Assembly: GCA_020638525.1 (NCBI GenBank)
Contig: JACKIL010000003.1
Coordinates: 248,001-312,000 of the forward strand
DNA: 64,000 nucleotides
Reading direction: 5' to 3'
From: Caulobacterales bacterium
GTDB taxonomy: Bacteria > Pseudomonadota > Alphaproteobacteria > Caulobacterales > Parvularculaceae
Positions 8,433-17,173 of the stretch are shown piece by piece. The notes beneath the pieces were generated by a model. That model saw only the letters and a program-made list of their open reading frames with translations, searched no databases and was not told the origin of the DNA. A program made the translations under genes and the position numbers. Numbering within the stretch: the first letter of the stretch is position 1; each line of letters starts with the position of its first letter.

Positions 8433-10130
8433 TCACGACAAATCGCGCGCGACCCTGAAACCGTTATCGCTCTCTCGCGCACCCGAACCCTTCGAGATGC
8501 GATGGGCGGGCCTGAGGCGCCAGCTCGACGAATTGAAGGCGCCGCCTTTGAGCACATGCGCCTCGCACGGGCCCGCAATCGCGGAGCCGTCGCCGGGAAG
8601 GCTCACATGGCTGTCGCGCCAGCAATCCGCAACCCATTCCCAGACATTGCCGAACATATCGTAGAGCCCGAAGGCGTTCGGCGCGAAACTTCCCGCAGGC
8701 GCTGTGTGGGCCCGAGCGCCATCTTCGTAATTGGCGAGCATGGGGGTGAGCGCCGCCTGAGGCTGAGGCTCCGAGACGCGCCCTGCGCGCGCGGCGTATT
8801 CCCATTCGGCTTCCGTCGGCAGGCGATAAGGCTGGCCGGTCTTGGCCGAGAGCCAGGCGACATAGTTCTGGGCGTCTTCAAAGGAAACGTTGACGACCGG
8901 ATGCTTGCCGCGCCCCCAGCCGGCGTCGGACGGCTCGTAAGCATTGCAACCGCCTGCATCGACACACTTTTTCCAGTCGTCGAAAGTGATCTCGCGGCGC
9001 GACAGCGCAAACCGCTTCTCGATCGTCACGGTACGGACGGGTCGCTCTTCAGGGCTTGAGCCTTGCTCGCTCTCAAGCGCGCCCATCTCGAACGAACCCG
9101 CGGGGATTTCCGCCATATCGGGGCAATCGAGACAGTCGCGGAAGACGACGCCGACGAAATCATCGGGCTGAGGCGGGGGGAGCGGAAGCGCTTCAAGCGC
9201 CGGCGCGGCGTCAGCGAGCGTTTCCTCATCCGCGCTTGTCGCAAGGACATCCTCGGCGTTTCCGGCAGGCGTCTCGGGGGCTAGTTCCGCCGCGGCGAGG
9301 CTGATATCGGCGTCGCCCGCGCTCGCCCCCTCATCCGGCGCCGGGACTTCTGCGACAGGCGCTTCGGCGACGACTTGCTGCTCCGGCTCCGGCGCCTCTT
9401 CCTCAGAAGACTGAGCGACGGAGACGAGCGCGATATCCTCGACGCTCTCGCGGATCGCCGGCGGGGCCGAGGCGGTCACAGCGGACGCGACCTGATTTTC
9501 CGGCGCGCTTTTGGCTGGCTCCACGGCTTCGAAATGCATCAGCGCCGGCGGCTGCGCTTGCGCCGCATGCGGAACAATCGGCGCAGCGAAGCGAACGGCG
9601 GCGGCGGAGAGCACGGCGAGACCGGCGGCGGCCGGCGGAATGATCCGCAGAAGGAGCTTTGTGTCCGCGCTCGGCGATTTTGCGGGTCGGCGCGGGGCGG
9701 CGGCGCGCCCGGTCGCCGGCCTCGCGCGAAGGCGGGGTTTCGGCGATGTCTCAGCGCGGCGGCGCGCAAGATCGATCTCGTCACGGACGAATTGCCAGCG
9801 CGGATCGTCCGCATCGCCCGCCCAGCCATTGAGATCGATCGGCCAGAGATGCGCAAAGCTCTGCGGCGGCGCGCCGCCGCCGATCGAGATGGGCACCAGA
9901 ACGCGGCGCGCGAGCGCGCGGCGCGCTGCATCGAGCATGAGCACGGGCGGCGCATCCGGCGACCAGATGACGATGACGGCGTCGCCCCCCGCCGCCTCTA
10001 CGACAGTCTCAGGATTGAGCGAGCCCGCCTCGCGGCGGATCACGGACGAGCCTTCGCCAGCCAGCTGTGAGGCGGCCCGGCACGCGAAATCGCGCGCGCT
10101 CGCCGTATGGATGATGAATACGTCGCCCAT
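8433..10130 (-). CDS. TIR-like / transmembrane / SUMF1-fold protein, paralogue B
   Basis: A 565-residue paralogue of its downstream neighbour, separated by about 70 bases on the same strand. The TIR-like domain spans about 1-122 (GDVFIIHTASARDF, DAVIVIWSPDAPPV, LVPISIGG). A membrane helix follows at about 159-182 and a long acidic Ala/Glu/Pro linker runs to about 335. The SUMF1-type domain follows (CLDCPDMAEIPAGSFEMG, RLPTEAEWEYAARAG, YDMFGNVWEWVADCW). The FGE copper-site cysteines are absent here too (VLKGGAFNSSSWRLRPAHRI). I chose ATG 10130 because the TIR domain starts there; the open frame extends to 10184. The topology predicts an internal TIR domain and a periplasmic SUMF1 domain, as in a transmembrane sensor. 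Function unknown. Confidence 0.82.
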   Translation of the reverse strand: MGDVFIIHTASARDFACRAASQLAGEGSSVIRREAGSLNPETVVEAAGGDAVIVIWSPDAPPVLMLDAARRALARRVLVPISIGGGAPPQSFAHLWPIDLNGWAGDADDPRWQFVRDEIDLARRRAETSPKPRLRARPATGRAAAPRRPAKSPSADTKLLLRIIPPAAAGLAVLSAAAVRFAAPIVPHAAQAQPPALMHFEAVEPAKSAPENQVASAVTASAPPAIRESVEDIALVSVAQSSEEEAPEPEQQVVAEAPVAEVPAPDEGASAGDADISLAAAELAPETPAGNAEDVLATSADEETLADAAPALEALPLPPPQPDDFVGVVFRDCLDCPDMAEIPAGSFEMGALESEQGSSPEERPVRTVTIEKRFALSRREITFDDWKKCVDAGGCNAYEPSDAGWGRGKHPVVNVSFEDAQNYVAWLSAKTGQPYRLPTEAEWEYAARAGRVSEPQPQAALTPMLANYEDGARAHTAPAGSFAPNAFGLYDMFGNVWEWVADCWRDSHVSLPGDGSAIAGPCEAHVLKGGAFNSSSWRLRPAHRISKGSGARESDNGFRVARDLS

Positions 10131-10321
10131 TCGTCCCACAATTTCGCCTGTTGCGCTCACGGGGAAACGCAACACCCCGCCCATTGGTCGCGCGCGTCGG
10201 GGCGGCGGCGCAACAAAAGACGTTCCCCAACCTGCTTAAAGATTGGACGCCTTGTGTTCTTGCTTTGTTCGCACAAGTCGGGCAATGTCCGGCCGCAACA
10301 GCGAAAACGGGGATCGCCGGC

Positions 10322-11887
10322 ATGGTCGCACAGCTCACCACCTTCGCCTTTCACGGCGTCGAGGCGCGGCCCGTCACCGTGCAGGTGCAGATCGCGAGCG
10401 GCGCCCAGCACTTCGCCATGGTCGGCCTGCCCGACAAGGCCGTCTCGGAATCGCGCGAGCGAGTGCAGGCGGCGCTTTCCGCCATCGGCCTCGGCCTGCC
10501 GCCGAAGCGCGTCACCGTGAACCTCGCGCCCGCCGACCTGCCGAAGGAGGGCGGACATTTCGACCTGCCTATCGCACTCGGCCTGCTGATCGAGATGGGG
10601 GCCTGTCCTCGCGATGCGGGCGAAGGCTTTGCGGTCATTGGAGAACTCGGCCTCGACGGGTCGATCGCGCCGGTGACGGGCGCCCTGCCCGCCGCCGTCG
10701 CGGCGAACGCGGCGGGGCTCGGCCTCATCTGCCCGGCGGCGTGCGGGCCCGAAGCCGCCTGGGCGGGGGGCGAGGCTGAGATCATCGCGCCCAAGAGCCT
10801 CATCCAGCTCGTGAACCACCTCAAAGGAACGCAGGTCCTGAGCTCGCCGCAGCCGGGCGCGCTCGCCCCCGCGCCCGAAGCCCCGGACCTCAAGGACGTC
10901 AAAGGCCAGGAAAGCGCCAAGCGCGCGCTCGAGGCGGCGGCGGCCGGCGGGCACAATCTTCTGATGGTCGGCCCACCCGGCTCCGGAAAGTCCATGCTCG
11001 CCGCGCGCCTGCCGGGGCTTCTGCCGCCGCTGACGCCGGAAGAAATGCTGGAAATATCGATGGTCCAGTCCATGGCCGGGCTTCTCGAAGGCGGGCGGCT
11101 GACCCGCGCAAGGCCGTTTCGCGCCCCACATCATTCGGCCTCCATGGCCGCAATGGTCGGCGGCGGCGTGCGCGCAAAGCCGGGCGAAGCCTCGCTCGCC
11201 CATCATGGCGTGCTCTTTCTTGATGAACTGCCGGAGTTCTCCGCGCCCGTGCTCGACAGCCTTCGCCAGCCGCTCGAAACCGGCGACGTGATGATCGCGC
11301 GCGCAAACTTTCACGTGCGCTATCCGGCGCGCTTCCAGCTTGTCGCGGCGATGAACCCGTGCCGTTGCGGTTACGGCAAAGCGAGCGGGCGCAATTGCGG
11401 ACGGGGCCCCAATTGCGAGGCCGTTTACCAATCGCGCGTCTCAGGGCCTCTCTTCGACCGCATCGACATCTCCGTCGAGGTCGCGCCGGTGACCCCCGCC
11501 GATCTTGCAGCGCCCGCCAATGGCGAGGATAGCGCAACGGTCGCCGCGCGCGTTGCAGCCGCGCGCGCCGCCCAGCTCGACCGCGCCCGCGCGCTTGGGG
11601 TTTCGGCGCGCGTTAACGCCGCGCTCCCCGATGCGGCGCTTACGAAAATCGCCGCGCCCGACGCCGAAGGCGCCGCGCTCCTGACGCGCGCGGCCGAAAC
11701 CATGGGTTTTTCCGCGCGCGCCTATACGCGCATCCTGCGTCTTGCGCGCACGCTCGCCGATCTCGACGGGACCGACGCCGTCAAGCGGCGACACATTGCG
11801 GAAGCGGTGAGTTACCGGCGGCGCGACGGGGCTGAAACGGCGCCCTCGCCTTTCGTGCAGACAGCAGGGCGGACGAGCGCGGTCTGA
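10322..11887 (+). CDS. comM: YifB/ComM family Mg-chelatase-like AAA+ ATPase
   Basis: A 521-residue ATPase related to ComM, a hexameric helicase that promotes branch migration during integration of transformed DNA. The N-terminal domain (MVAQLTTFAFHGVEARPVTV, VGLPDKAVSESRERV) is the ChlI-like/Lon-type domain of the family. The AAA core has Walker A GPPGSGKSMLAARLPG, Walker B GVLFLDELPEF and the Cys-containing NPCRCGY segment; a C-terminal helical domain follows. The start at 10322 is the canonical MVAQ start; upstream codons in the same frame lie in the intergenic region. It is transcribed divergently from the TIR-like paralogue B. Confidence 0.93.
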   Translation: MVAQLTTFAFHGVEARPVTVQVQIASGAQHFAMVGLPDKAVSESRERVQAALSAIGLGLPPKRVTVNLAPADLPKEGGHFDLPIALGLLIEMGACPRDAGEGFAVIGELGLDGSIAPVTGALPAAVAANAAGLGLICPAACGPEAAWAGGEAEIIAPKSLIQLVNHLKGTQVLSSPQPGALAPAPEAPDLKDVKGQESAKRALEAAAAGGHNLLMVGPPGSGKSMLAARLPGLLPPLTPEEMLEISMVQSMAGLLEGGRLTRARPFRAPHHSASMAAMVGGGVRAKPGEASLAHHGVLFLDELPEFSAPVLDSLRQPLETGDVMIARANFHVRYPARFQLVAAMNPCRCGYGKASGRNCGRGPNCEAVYQSRVSGPLFDRIDISVEVAPVTPADLAAPANGEDSATVAARVAAARAAQLDRARALGVSARVNAALPDAALTKIAAPDAEGAALLTRAAETMGFSARAYTRILRLARTLADLDGTDAVKRRHIAEAVSYRRRDGAETAPSPFVQTAGRTSAV

Positions 11888-11993
11888 ACGAGGCGGCGCC
11901 AACCAAATCGCGCGCCGGTTAACCATTTCCCCTAACCAAATCTTCAACGGAAATCCCTGATACTCACCCTAAAGAGTGGGGAATTTCCAGCAC

Positions 11994-13868
11994 ATGCCGA
12001 ATGCCGCCGGCCAAACCGTCTGTGAACTGATCGCCCTTTGCGACGAAGACGGCGTCATCCGTTTTGTCAGCGAATCCTTCGCAAGTCTCTTTGGCGCGCC
12101 CGCGCAGAGCTGGCACGGCCGCAGCTTCGCGCCAGGGGGAGCCGGCGCGCGCGATGGCGAACCCGCCCGCTTCCGCACGCTGGCGCGCTCCATTCACGGC
12201 GAATGCGAAATCGTCTGGGAAGAAACGCTCCTCGCCTCGGGCGACCGCTTCTATGTCGGCCGGGCAGAATGCATTGACGCGGGCGCGCCCGCTCCTGTCG
12301 ATGACGAACGACCGGGCGACGAGGCCGGCGAGGAAGAGGAAGCCAAGATGCGCTTCCTTGCGACCATGAGCCACGAAATGCGCACGCCGCTCAACGGCGT
12401 CCTCGGCATGACCGGGCTTCTTCTCGATACGGACCTTTCGCCGAACCAGCGCTCTTACGCCGAGACGATCCGCGAATCGGGCGCCGCGCTTCTCGCGCTC
12501 ATCAACGACATTCTCGACTATTCGAAACTCCACGCCGGCAAGCTCGACCTCGAGGCTTCGCCCTTCGATCCGTTCGCGCTCATCCAGTCGGTCACCGAGC
12601 TTCTTTCTCCGCGCGCCGCGGACAAGGGCATTGAGATCGCCTCCTTCGTCGACCCGGCGACGCCGCGCCGTCTTCTCGGCGACGAAGCGCGCCTTCGGCA
12701 GGTGCTCATCAATCTCGCCGGCAACGGCGTCAAATTCACCGACCGGGGCGGCGTCGCCATTGAAGCGACGGCGACGCCGGACGGCGACGACAAGGTGGTT
12801 CTCACCGTCTCCATCCGCGACACGGGCATCGGCATTCCGGCCGACGCGCAGGCGAAGATCTTCGAGGAGTTCGCGCAGGCCGACAGTCATGCCGAGCGAC
12901 GCTCGCAAGGAACGGGTCTCGGCCTCGCCATCGCCCGCAAGCTCGTGCGCGCCATGGGCGGCGATATCGAGCTTGAAAGCGCGCCCGGGGAAGGCAGCGT
13001 GTTCTCATTCACGATTTCGCTCGAAGCGCGCGCGGAGGCGGCGCCCCTTCCGGTGATCGACGCGCCGCCCGTCGTCCTCGCGACGCGCTCCGCAACGCTG
13101 CAACGCATCCTTGGACACGAACTCAAGGCGTTCGGCGCGAAATCGGTCCGTATCGTGAGCAGTGCGGGCGAAGCCCTCTCGACGCTTGAAGAAACCTCAA
13201 ACGCGCTCCTCCTGTGCGATCTCGCAATCATCGACGCCGGCGGAGAAGCGCTCGCGGGCGCAGCGCGCCGCTCGATCGCGCTTGTCGCCGCCAATGAACG
13301 CGCCGCCCTCGACCGTCTCAGAGGCGCCGGCTTTGATGGCTATCTCGTCAAGCCGATCCGCCAGTCGACCCTGATGCGCGAGCTCGCGCGCAGCCAGCCG
13401 TCGGCGTACGCTCCGCCCGCAAGCCCCGCCGAAACGACGCCGAAAACGGTCTCGCTCCCGGAGCGCGCCGCCGGCGAACGCTTGCGTATCCTTCTCGCCG
13501 AAGACAACCAGATCAACGCCGTGCTCGCGACCGCGCTTATCAAGCGCGCAGGCCACAGCGTCGATGTCGCGACGAACGGCCTTCAGGCGATCGAGGCGGT
13601 CAAGAGCGGCGCCTACGACCTCGTCCTGATGGACGTGCATATGCCCGAAATGGACGGCATCGAAGCGACGCGTCTCATCCGCGAACTCGAAGGCGCGCCG
13701 GCGAAAACGCCCATCGTCGCGCTCACCGCAAACGCCATGGCGTCGGACCGGCGCAAATGCGTCGCCGCCGGCATGGACGATTTCCTGACGAAACCGTTCG
13801 AACCCGCCGAATTCCACGCCATGCTCGAAAAATGGCGCCCCGCCCCGGCGCGCGCAGCAGCCTCGTAA
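11994..13868 (+). CDS. Hybrid sensor histidine kinase with two receiver domains
   Basis: A 624-residue soluble kinase with no membrane segment. A short PAS-like input region covers about residues 1-95 (LIALCDEDGVIRFVSESFASLFG). The HisKA box MSHEMRTPLNGVLGM puts the phospho-accepting His at about 127. The ATPase domain has an N-box (NLAGNGVKF), DTGIGIP and GTGLGLAIARKL. A first receiver is degenerate: it keeps a LVKPI lysine but lacks the acidic pocket. The second is intact (LLAEDNQINAVLA, LVLMDVHMPEMDG with Asp about 547, LTKPF). ATG 11994 has GGGGA upstream; GTG 11976 would add six residues. The arrangement resembles cell-cycle or stress hybrid kinases, but its signal and partner are unknown. 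Confidence 0.88.
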   Translation: MPNAAGQTVCELIALCDEDGVIRFVSESFASLFGAPAQSWHGRSFAPGGAGARDGEPARFRTLARSIHGECEIVWEETLLASGDRFYVGRAECIDAGAPAPVDDERPGDEAGEEEEAKMRFLATMSHEMRTPLNGVLGMTGLLLDTDLSPNQRSYAETIRESGAALLALINDILDYSKLHAGKLDLEASPFDPFALIQSVTELLSPRAADKGIEIASFVDPATPRRLLGDEARLRQVLINLAGNGVKFTDRGGVAIEATATPDGDDKVVLTVSIRDTGIGIPADAQAKIFEEFAQADSHAERRSQGTGLGLAIARKLVRAMGGDIELESAPGEGSVFSFTISLEARAEAAPLPVIDAPPVVLATRSATLQRILGHELKAFGAKSVRIVSSAGEALSTLEETSNALLLCDLAIIDAGGEALAGAARRSIALVAANERAALDRLRGAGFDGYLVKPIRQSTLMRELARSQPSAYAPPASPAETTPKTVSLPERAAGERLRILLAEDNQINAVLATALIKRAGHSVDVATNGLQAIEAVKSGAYDLVLMDVHMPEMDGIEATRLIRELEGAPAKTPIVALTANAMASDRRKCVAAGMDDFLTKPFEPAEFHAMLEKWRPAPARAAAS

Positions 13869-13969
13869 TTCACTCTGGCAGCGGCGAGCACGGCGCGTTC
13901 ACAATCGCGCCTTTCATCCGCCGCGAACCTCATTAAGGTCGCTCGCGACAAGCGACGCGGAAGACGTTG

Positions 13970-15655
13970 ATGACGGCTGAAACGAAAGAGGCGAAACCGG
14001 GCTGGCGCGATATCTTCGCCGCTCTCGGCAAGCGCAAATCGGCGGCGATGTTCGTGCTCGGCTTTGCGTCGGGCCTTCCCTACATCCTCATCACCGGCAC
14101 GCTCAATGCGTGGTTCACGAATGAGCATATCGACGTGAAGACGATCGGCGTCTTCTCGTGGATCATCATCATTTACGGTTTCAAGTTTCTGTGGTCGCCC
14201 GCCGTCGACCGCGCGCCGACCCCGCCGCTCTTCAATATGGGCCAGCGGCGCGCAGGCATTCTCATCCTGCAGGGCGTCATCGTCGCTGCTCTCGCTGTCA
14301 TCTCGACCGTTTCGCCGCAGACCAATATCGGCGTCATCGCGATGGCCGCGGTCGTGTGCACCTTCGCTTCTTCCTGTCAGGACATCCTCATCGACGCCTG
14401 GCGGATCGAAGTCGCCGACGAAGAAACAAGCATCGACATTCTCTCCTCGGTCTATCAGATCGGCTACCGCATCGCGGCCATTCTCGGCGGGGCGGGCGCG
14501 CTCATCATGGCGGCGCGCATCGGCTGGGACCACACTTTCGTCGCGCTCGCCGCACTGATGGCGCTCGCCGTCACCGGCGCTTTCATCGCCGTCGACGGGC
14601 CGGTGCGCCCGAAGATCGTCGACATCGATGCGGGCGCGCCGCCGCCGCAATGGCGCAATCTCGCGCTGACGCCCGTCATCGCCGGCTGGGCGTGGTCGTT
14701 CGCGGCGCTGTTCGGTTTCATGGCGCTCGCGCTCTCGCACCCTGAGGCGGCGAATGCGCGTGTCTTCACACTGCAAACGGGCCCGCTCATCGTCATCGCC
14801 GCGATCTTCGCGCCGGTCGGCGCCTCGGCGCTCATGCTCGCCCTTAGAGGGCGCGCGCATCAGCCTTCAGCGCTCAAGGTCTGGCCGGCGCAGTCGATTT
14901 TCGACGCGCTCTACGGCTCCGTGCTCGCGCCGATGGCCGACATCATCGTGCGCCTTCGCTATGCGGCGATCCTCATTCTGGCGCTCGTTCTTTCCTACCG
15001 TTTCACCGACCTCGTCTGGGGCGCTTTCGCATATCCTTTCTATCTCGGCGACCAGTTCGGCGCGCTTCACCATACGAATGACGAAGTCGCGATCGCCTCG
15101 AAAGTTTTCGGCGCGCTAATGACGTTTTTCGGGATTACAGCGGGCGCCGCCGCGATCATCCGCTTCGGCCGCATGCCATGCCTCTTCATCGGCGCCGTGC
15201 TCGCCGCCGCGACGAACCTTCTCTTCGCCGATCTCGCGCAGGGCGGCGCCGGCACGCACGCATTCCTGAGCGCGACGCATCTCTATCCGATGTTCAAGGT
15301 GCTACAGCCGCTCGCCGATTTTCTGACGCTCGACGTCACCGTCGACGAAAGGCTGACGCGGCTGATGGTCGTCATCGCGGCTGAAAATCTCGCTGTCGGT
15401 TTTGCGAGCGCGGCGAACGTCGTCTACCTCTCCTCGATCGTCAATCCGCGCTATGCGGCCGTTCAATATGCACTTCTCGCTTCGCTGACGATGCTCATCG
15501 GATCGCTCGGGCGCGGCGCGCTCGGCGAGCTGATCGAGATGAAGGGATACGCCTACGTCTTCTACCTGACGGCGGCGATGGGCCTTGTCGCCGTCGCGGC
15601 GAGCGGCGCCGAATGGGCGCGCCAGGCGCACGAGCGCATGAAAGCGAAAGCCTAG
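13970..15655 (+). CDS. AmpG-like muropeptide MFS permease
   Basis: A 561-residue major facilitator protein with about a dozen or more hydrophobic helices. The N-terminal AMFVLGFASGLPYILITGTL and FLWSPAVDR segments are characteristic of AmpG, which imports GlcNAc-anhydroMurNAc peptides for cell-wall recycling. A C-terminal LSSIVNPRYAAVQYALLASL segment also matches the family. It is longer than enteric AmpG (about 490 residues) because of extra loops and helices. The ATG at 13970 follows GGAAG by 6 bases. The mltA gene elsewhere in the window would produce its substrate, which supports the role. It converges with the small lipoprotein gene. Confidence 0.8.
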   Translation: MTAETKEAKPGWRDIFAALGKRKSAAMFVLGFASGLPYILITGTLNAWFTNEHIDVKTIGVFSWIIIIYGFKFLWSPAVDRAPTPPLFNMGQRRAGILILQGVIVAALAVISTVSPQTNIGVIAMAAVVCTFASSCQDILIDAWRIEVADEETSIDILSSVYQIGYRIAAILGGAGALIMAARIGWDHTFVALAALMALAVTGAFIAVDGPVRPKIVDIDAGAPPPQWRNLALTPVIAGWAWSFAALFGFMALALSHPEAANARVFTLQTGPLIVIAAIFAPVGASALMLALRGRAHQPSALKVWPAQSIFDALYGSVLAPMADIIVRLRYAAILILALVLSYRFTDLVWGAFAYPFYLGDQFGALHHTNDEVAIASKVFGALMTFFGITAGAAAIIRFGRMPCLFIGAVLAAATNLLFADLAQGGAGTHAFLSATHLYPMFKVLQPLADFLTLDVTVDERLTRLMVVIAAENLAVGFASAANVVYLSSIVNPRYAAVQYALLASLTMLIGSLGRGALGELIEMKGYAYVFYLTAAMGLVAVAASGAEWARQAHERMKAKA

Positions 15656-15656
15656 C

Positions 15657-16052
15657 TCAACCTCGTCCGAAGGCGAGGCACTCGTCAAGATCGGGCTTGG
15701 CCTCTCCGGACATTTTCGCCGCGGAATCGATGCTGCGCACCGCGCTCTGGCCCGATTGATCCGGGTAAAGAATGACGATGACTTCGCAGCGCGAGAACGC
15801 ATAGCGGCGATATTCGCCGGACCCTTCCCGGCGCGTCAGCGCCGGCGCCCCGAGAAGCGTGTCGAGCGATTTCCCATCGAGGCCCACAATGTCGGACTGC
15901 AGGAAGGCGGGCTTTGACGGCGCACGCTGCGCGGTTGGCGCTGCGCCCGGCGCATCGACGCCCGTCGTCGCGCAGCCCGCGAGAAGCACGAGCCCCGCCG
16001 GCGCCCATGCCTTCGCGCCAAGGCGCGCAAGCGCCCGAAAACCCTGCAACAT
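15657..16052 (-). CDS. Small lipoprotein of unknown function
   Basis: A 131-residue exported lipoprotein. The signal sequence ends in the lipobox LLAGC (Cys at about residue 26), followed by an Ala/Pro/Thr linker. The small C-terminal domain contains DIVGLDGKSLDTLLGAPALTRREG and a YRRYAFSRCEVIVILY stretch ending with a conserved-looking DECL. The pattern 'object threshold, then A-L-x-R-x-E-G' is shared with small outer-membrane-assembly-like lipoproteins, but I cannot assign a named family. It converges tail to tail with the AmpG-like gene, one base apart. Confidence 0.65.
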   Translation of the reverse strand: MLQGFRALARLGAKAWAPAGLVLLAGCATTGVDAPGAAPTAQRAPSKPAFLQSDIVGLDGKSLDTLLGAPALTRREGSGEYRRYAFSRCEVIVILYPDQSGQSAVRSIDSAAKMSGEAKPDLDECLAFGRG

Positions 16053-16161
16053 GAAGCCGTCTCCCTGCCCTGAAACCAGGCGTCCGCGCGCGGTTGCGCG
16101 CGCATGAAGCCGACTTTATAAGCGCGCGAGTTAATGCGCCGCAAATGAAAGAGGAGACAGC

Positions 16162-17160
16162 ATGAGCGCTTCAGGGCTTGACGTCATCGGCGTCGGAAAT
16201 GCGATCGTCGACGTTCTCGCCCAGTGCGATGACGCTTTTCTGGCCGCGCACAGCATCCCGAAAGGCGGCATGATCCTCATCGACGAAGATCAGGCGAAAG
16301 ACATTTACGGCGCGATGGCGCCCGGCGTTGAAATCTCGGGCGGATCCGCCGCGAATTCGATTGCGGCGCTCGCCTCTCTCGGCGGCAAGGGCGGCTTTGT
16401 CGGCAAGGTTGCGGCGGACGCGCTCGGCGACATCTTCCGCCACGACCTGCGCGCGCTCGGCGTCGTTTTCGACACGCCGCCGCTTGAGCAAGGCCCGGGC
16501 ACGGGACGCTGCCTCGTCAACGTGACGCCGGACGCCCAGCGCTCCATGACGACTTATCTCGGCGCGGCGGGCCTCGTTTCTCCGGCCGATATTGACGAAG
16601 CGCTTGTGACGAGCGCGGCGATCACCTTTTTTGAAGGCTATCTCTTCGAACAGCCTGTTGCGCGCAACGCTTTCATCAAGGCTTGCGCGGCGGCGAAAGC
16701 GGCCGGCAAACGCGCGGCGATCACGCTTTCGGATTCAAGCTGCGTCGACCGCCAGCACGGCGCCTTCGTCGAGTTCATCGGCGCGCATGTCGACATTCTT
16801 CTCGCCAATGAACGCGAGGCCGAAACGCTTTTCGAAAGCAGCGACCTCAACGTCATCGCGGAACGCGCGCGAAAGCTCTGCCCGCTGACGGCGGTGACGC
16901 GCTCTGAAAAAGGCTCGATCCTCATCCCGCGCGACGGCGCTATCGTTGAGATCGCCGCGGTGAAACCTGACCGCCTTGTCGATACGACAGGCGCGGGCGA
17001 TGCTTATGCGGCAGGGCTTCTCTTCGGCCTTGCGCGGTCGATGCCGCTTGAAGAGGCCGGCGCGCTTGGCGCGCTCGCCGCTTCCGAGGTCATCAGCCAT
17101 TTTGGCGCGCGGCCGGAGAAAAACCTCGCCGAGCTCGCCAAGGCGGCGGGCCTTCTTTAA
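16162..17160 (+). CDS. PfkB family kinase, probable adenosine kinase
   Basis: A 332-residue ribokinase/PfkB-fold sugar or nucleoside kinase. It begins with LDVIGVGNAIVDVLA, has the substrate-side GGSAANSIAALASLGG motif, and ends with the catalytic DTTGAGDAYAAGLLFGL motif, where the Asp is the general base. Alphaproteobacterial proteins with this N-terminus are usually annotated as adenosine kinase, consistent with the length. A GAGGAGACA ribosome site precedes the ATG. The hydrolase gene follows after 13 bases, so the two probably form a transcription unit, though no functional link is obvious. Confidence 0.85.
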   Translation: MSASGLDVIGVGNAIVDVLAQCDDAFLAAHSIPKGGMILIDEDQAKDIYGAMAPGVEISGGSAANSIAALASLGGKGGFVGKVAADALGDIFRHDLRALGVVFDTPPLEQGPGTGRCLVNVTPDAQRSMTTYLGAAGLVSPADIDEALVTSAAITFFEGYLFEQPVARNAFIKACAAAKAAGKRAAITLSDSSCVDRQHGAFVEFIGAHVDILLANEREAETLFESSDLNVIAERARKLCPLTAVTRSEKGSILIPRDGAIVEIAAVKPDRLVDTTGAGDAYAAGLLFGLARSMPLEEAGALGALAASEVISHFGARPEKNLAELAKAAGLL

Positions 17161-17173
17161 GGGGGAATGAAAC

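Noticed and set aside
6753..10130. Calling the SUMF1 domains true formylglycine-generating enzymes
   Set aside because: The copper-binding cysteines of FGE are absent in both, and no sulfatase gene is near.
10157..11431. 424-codon minus-strand frame across yifB
   Set aside because: It is antisense to an intact AAA+ ATPase with Walker motifs and has no domain of its own.
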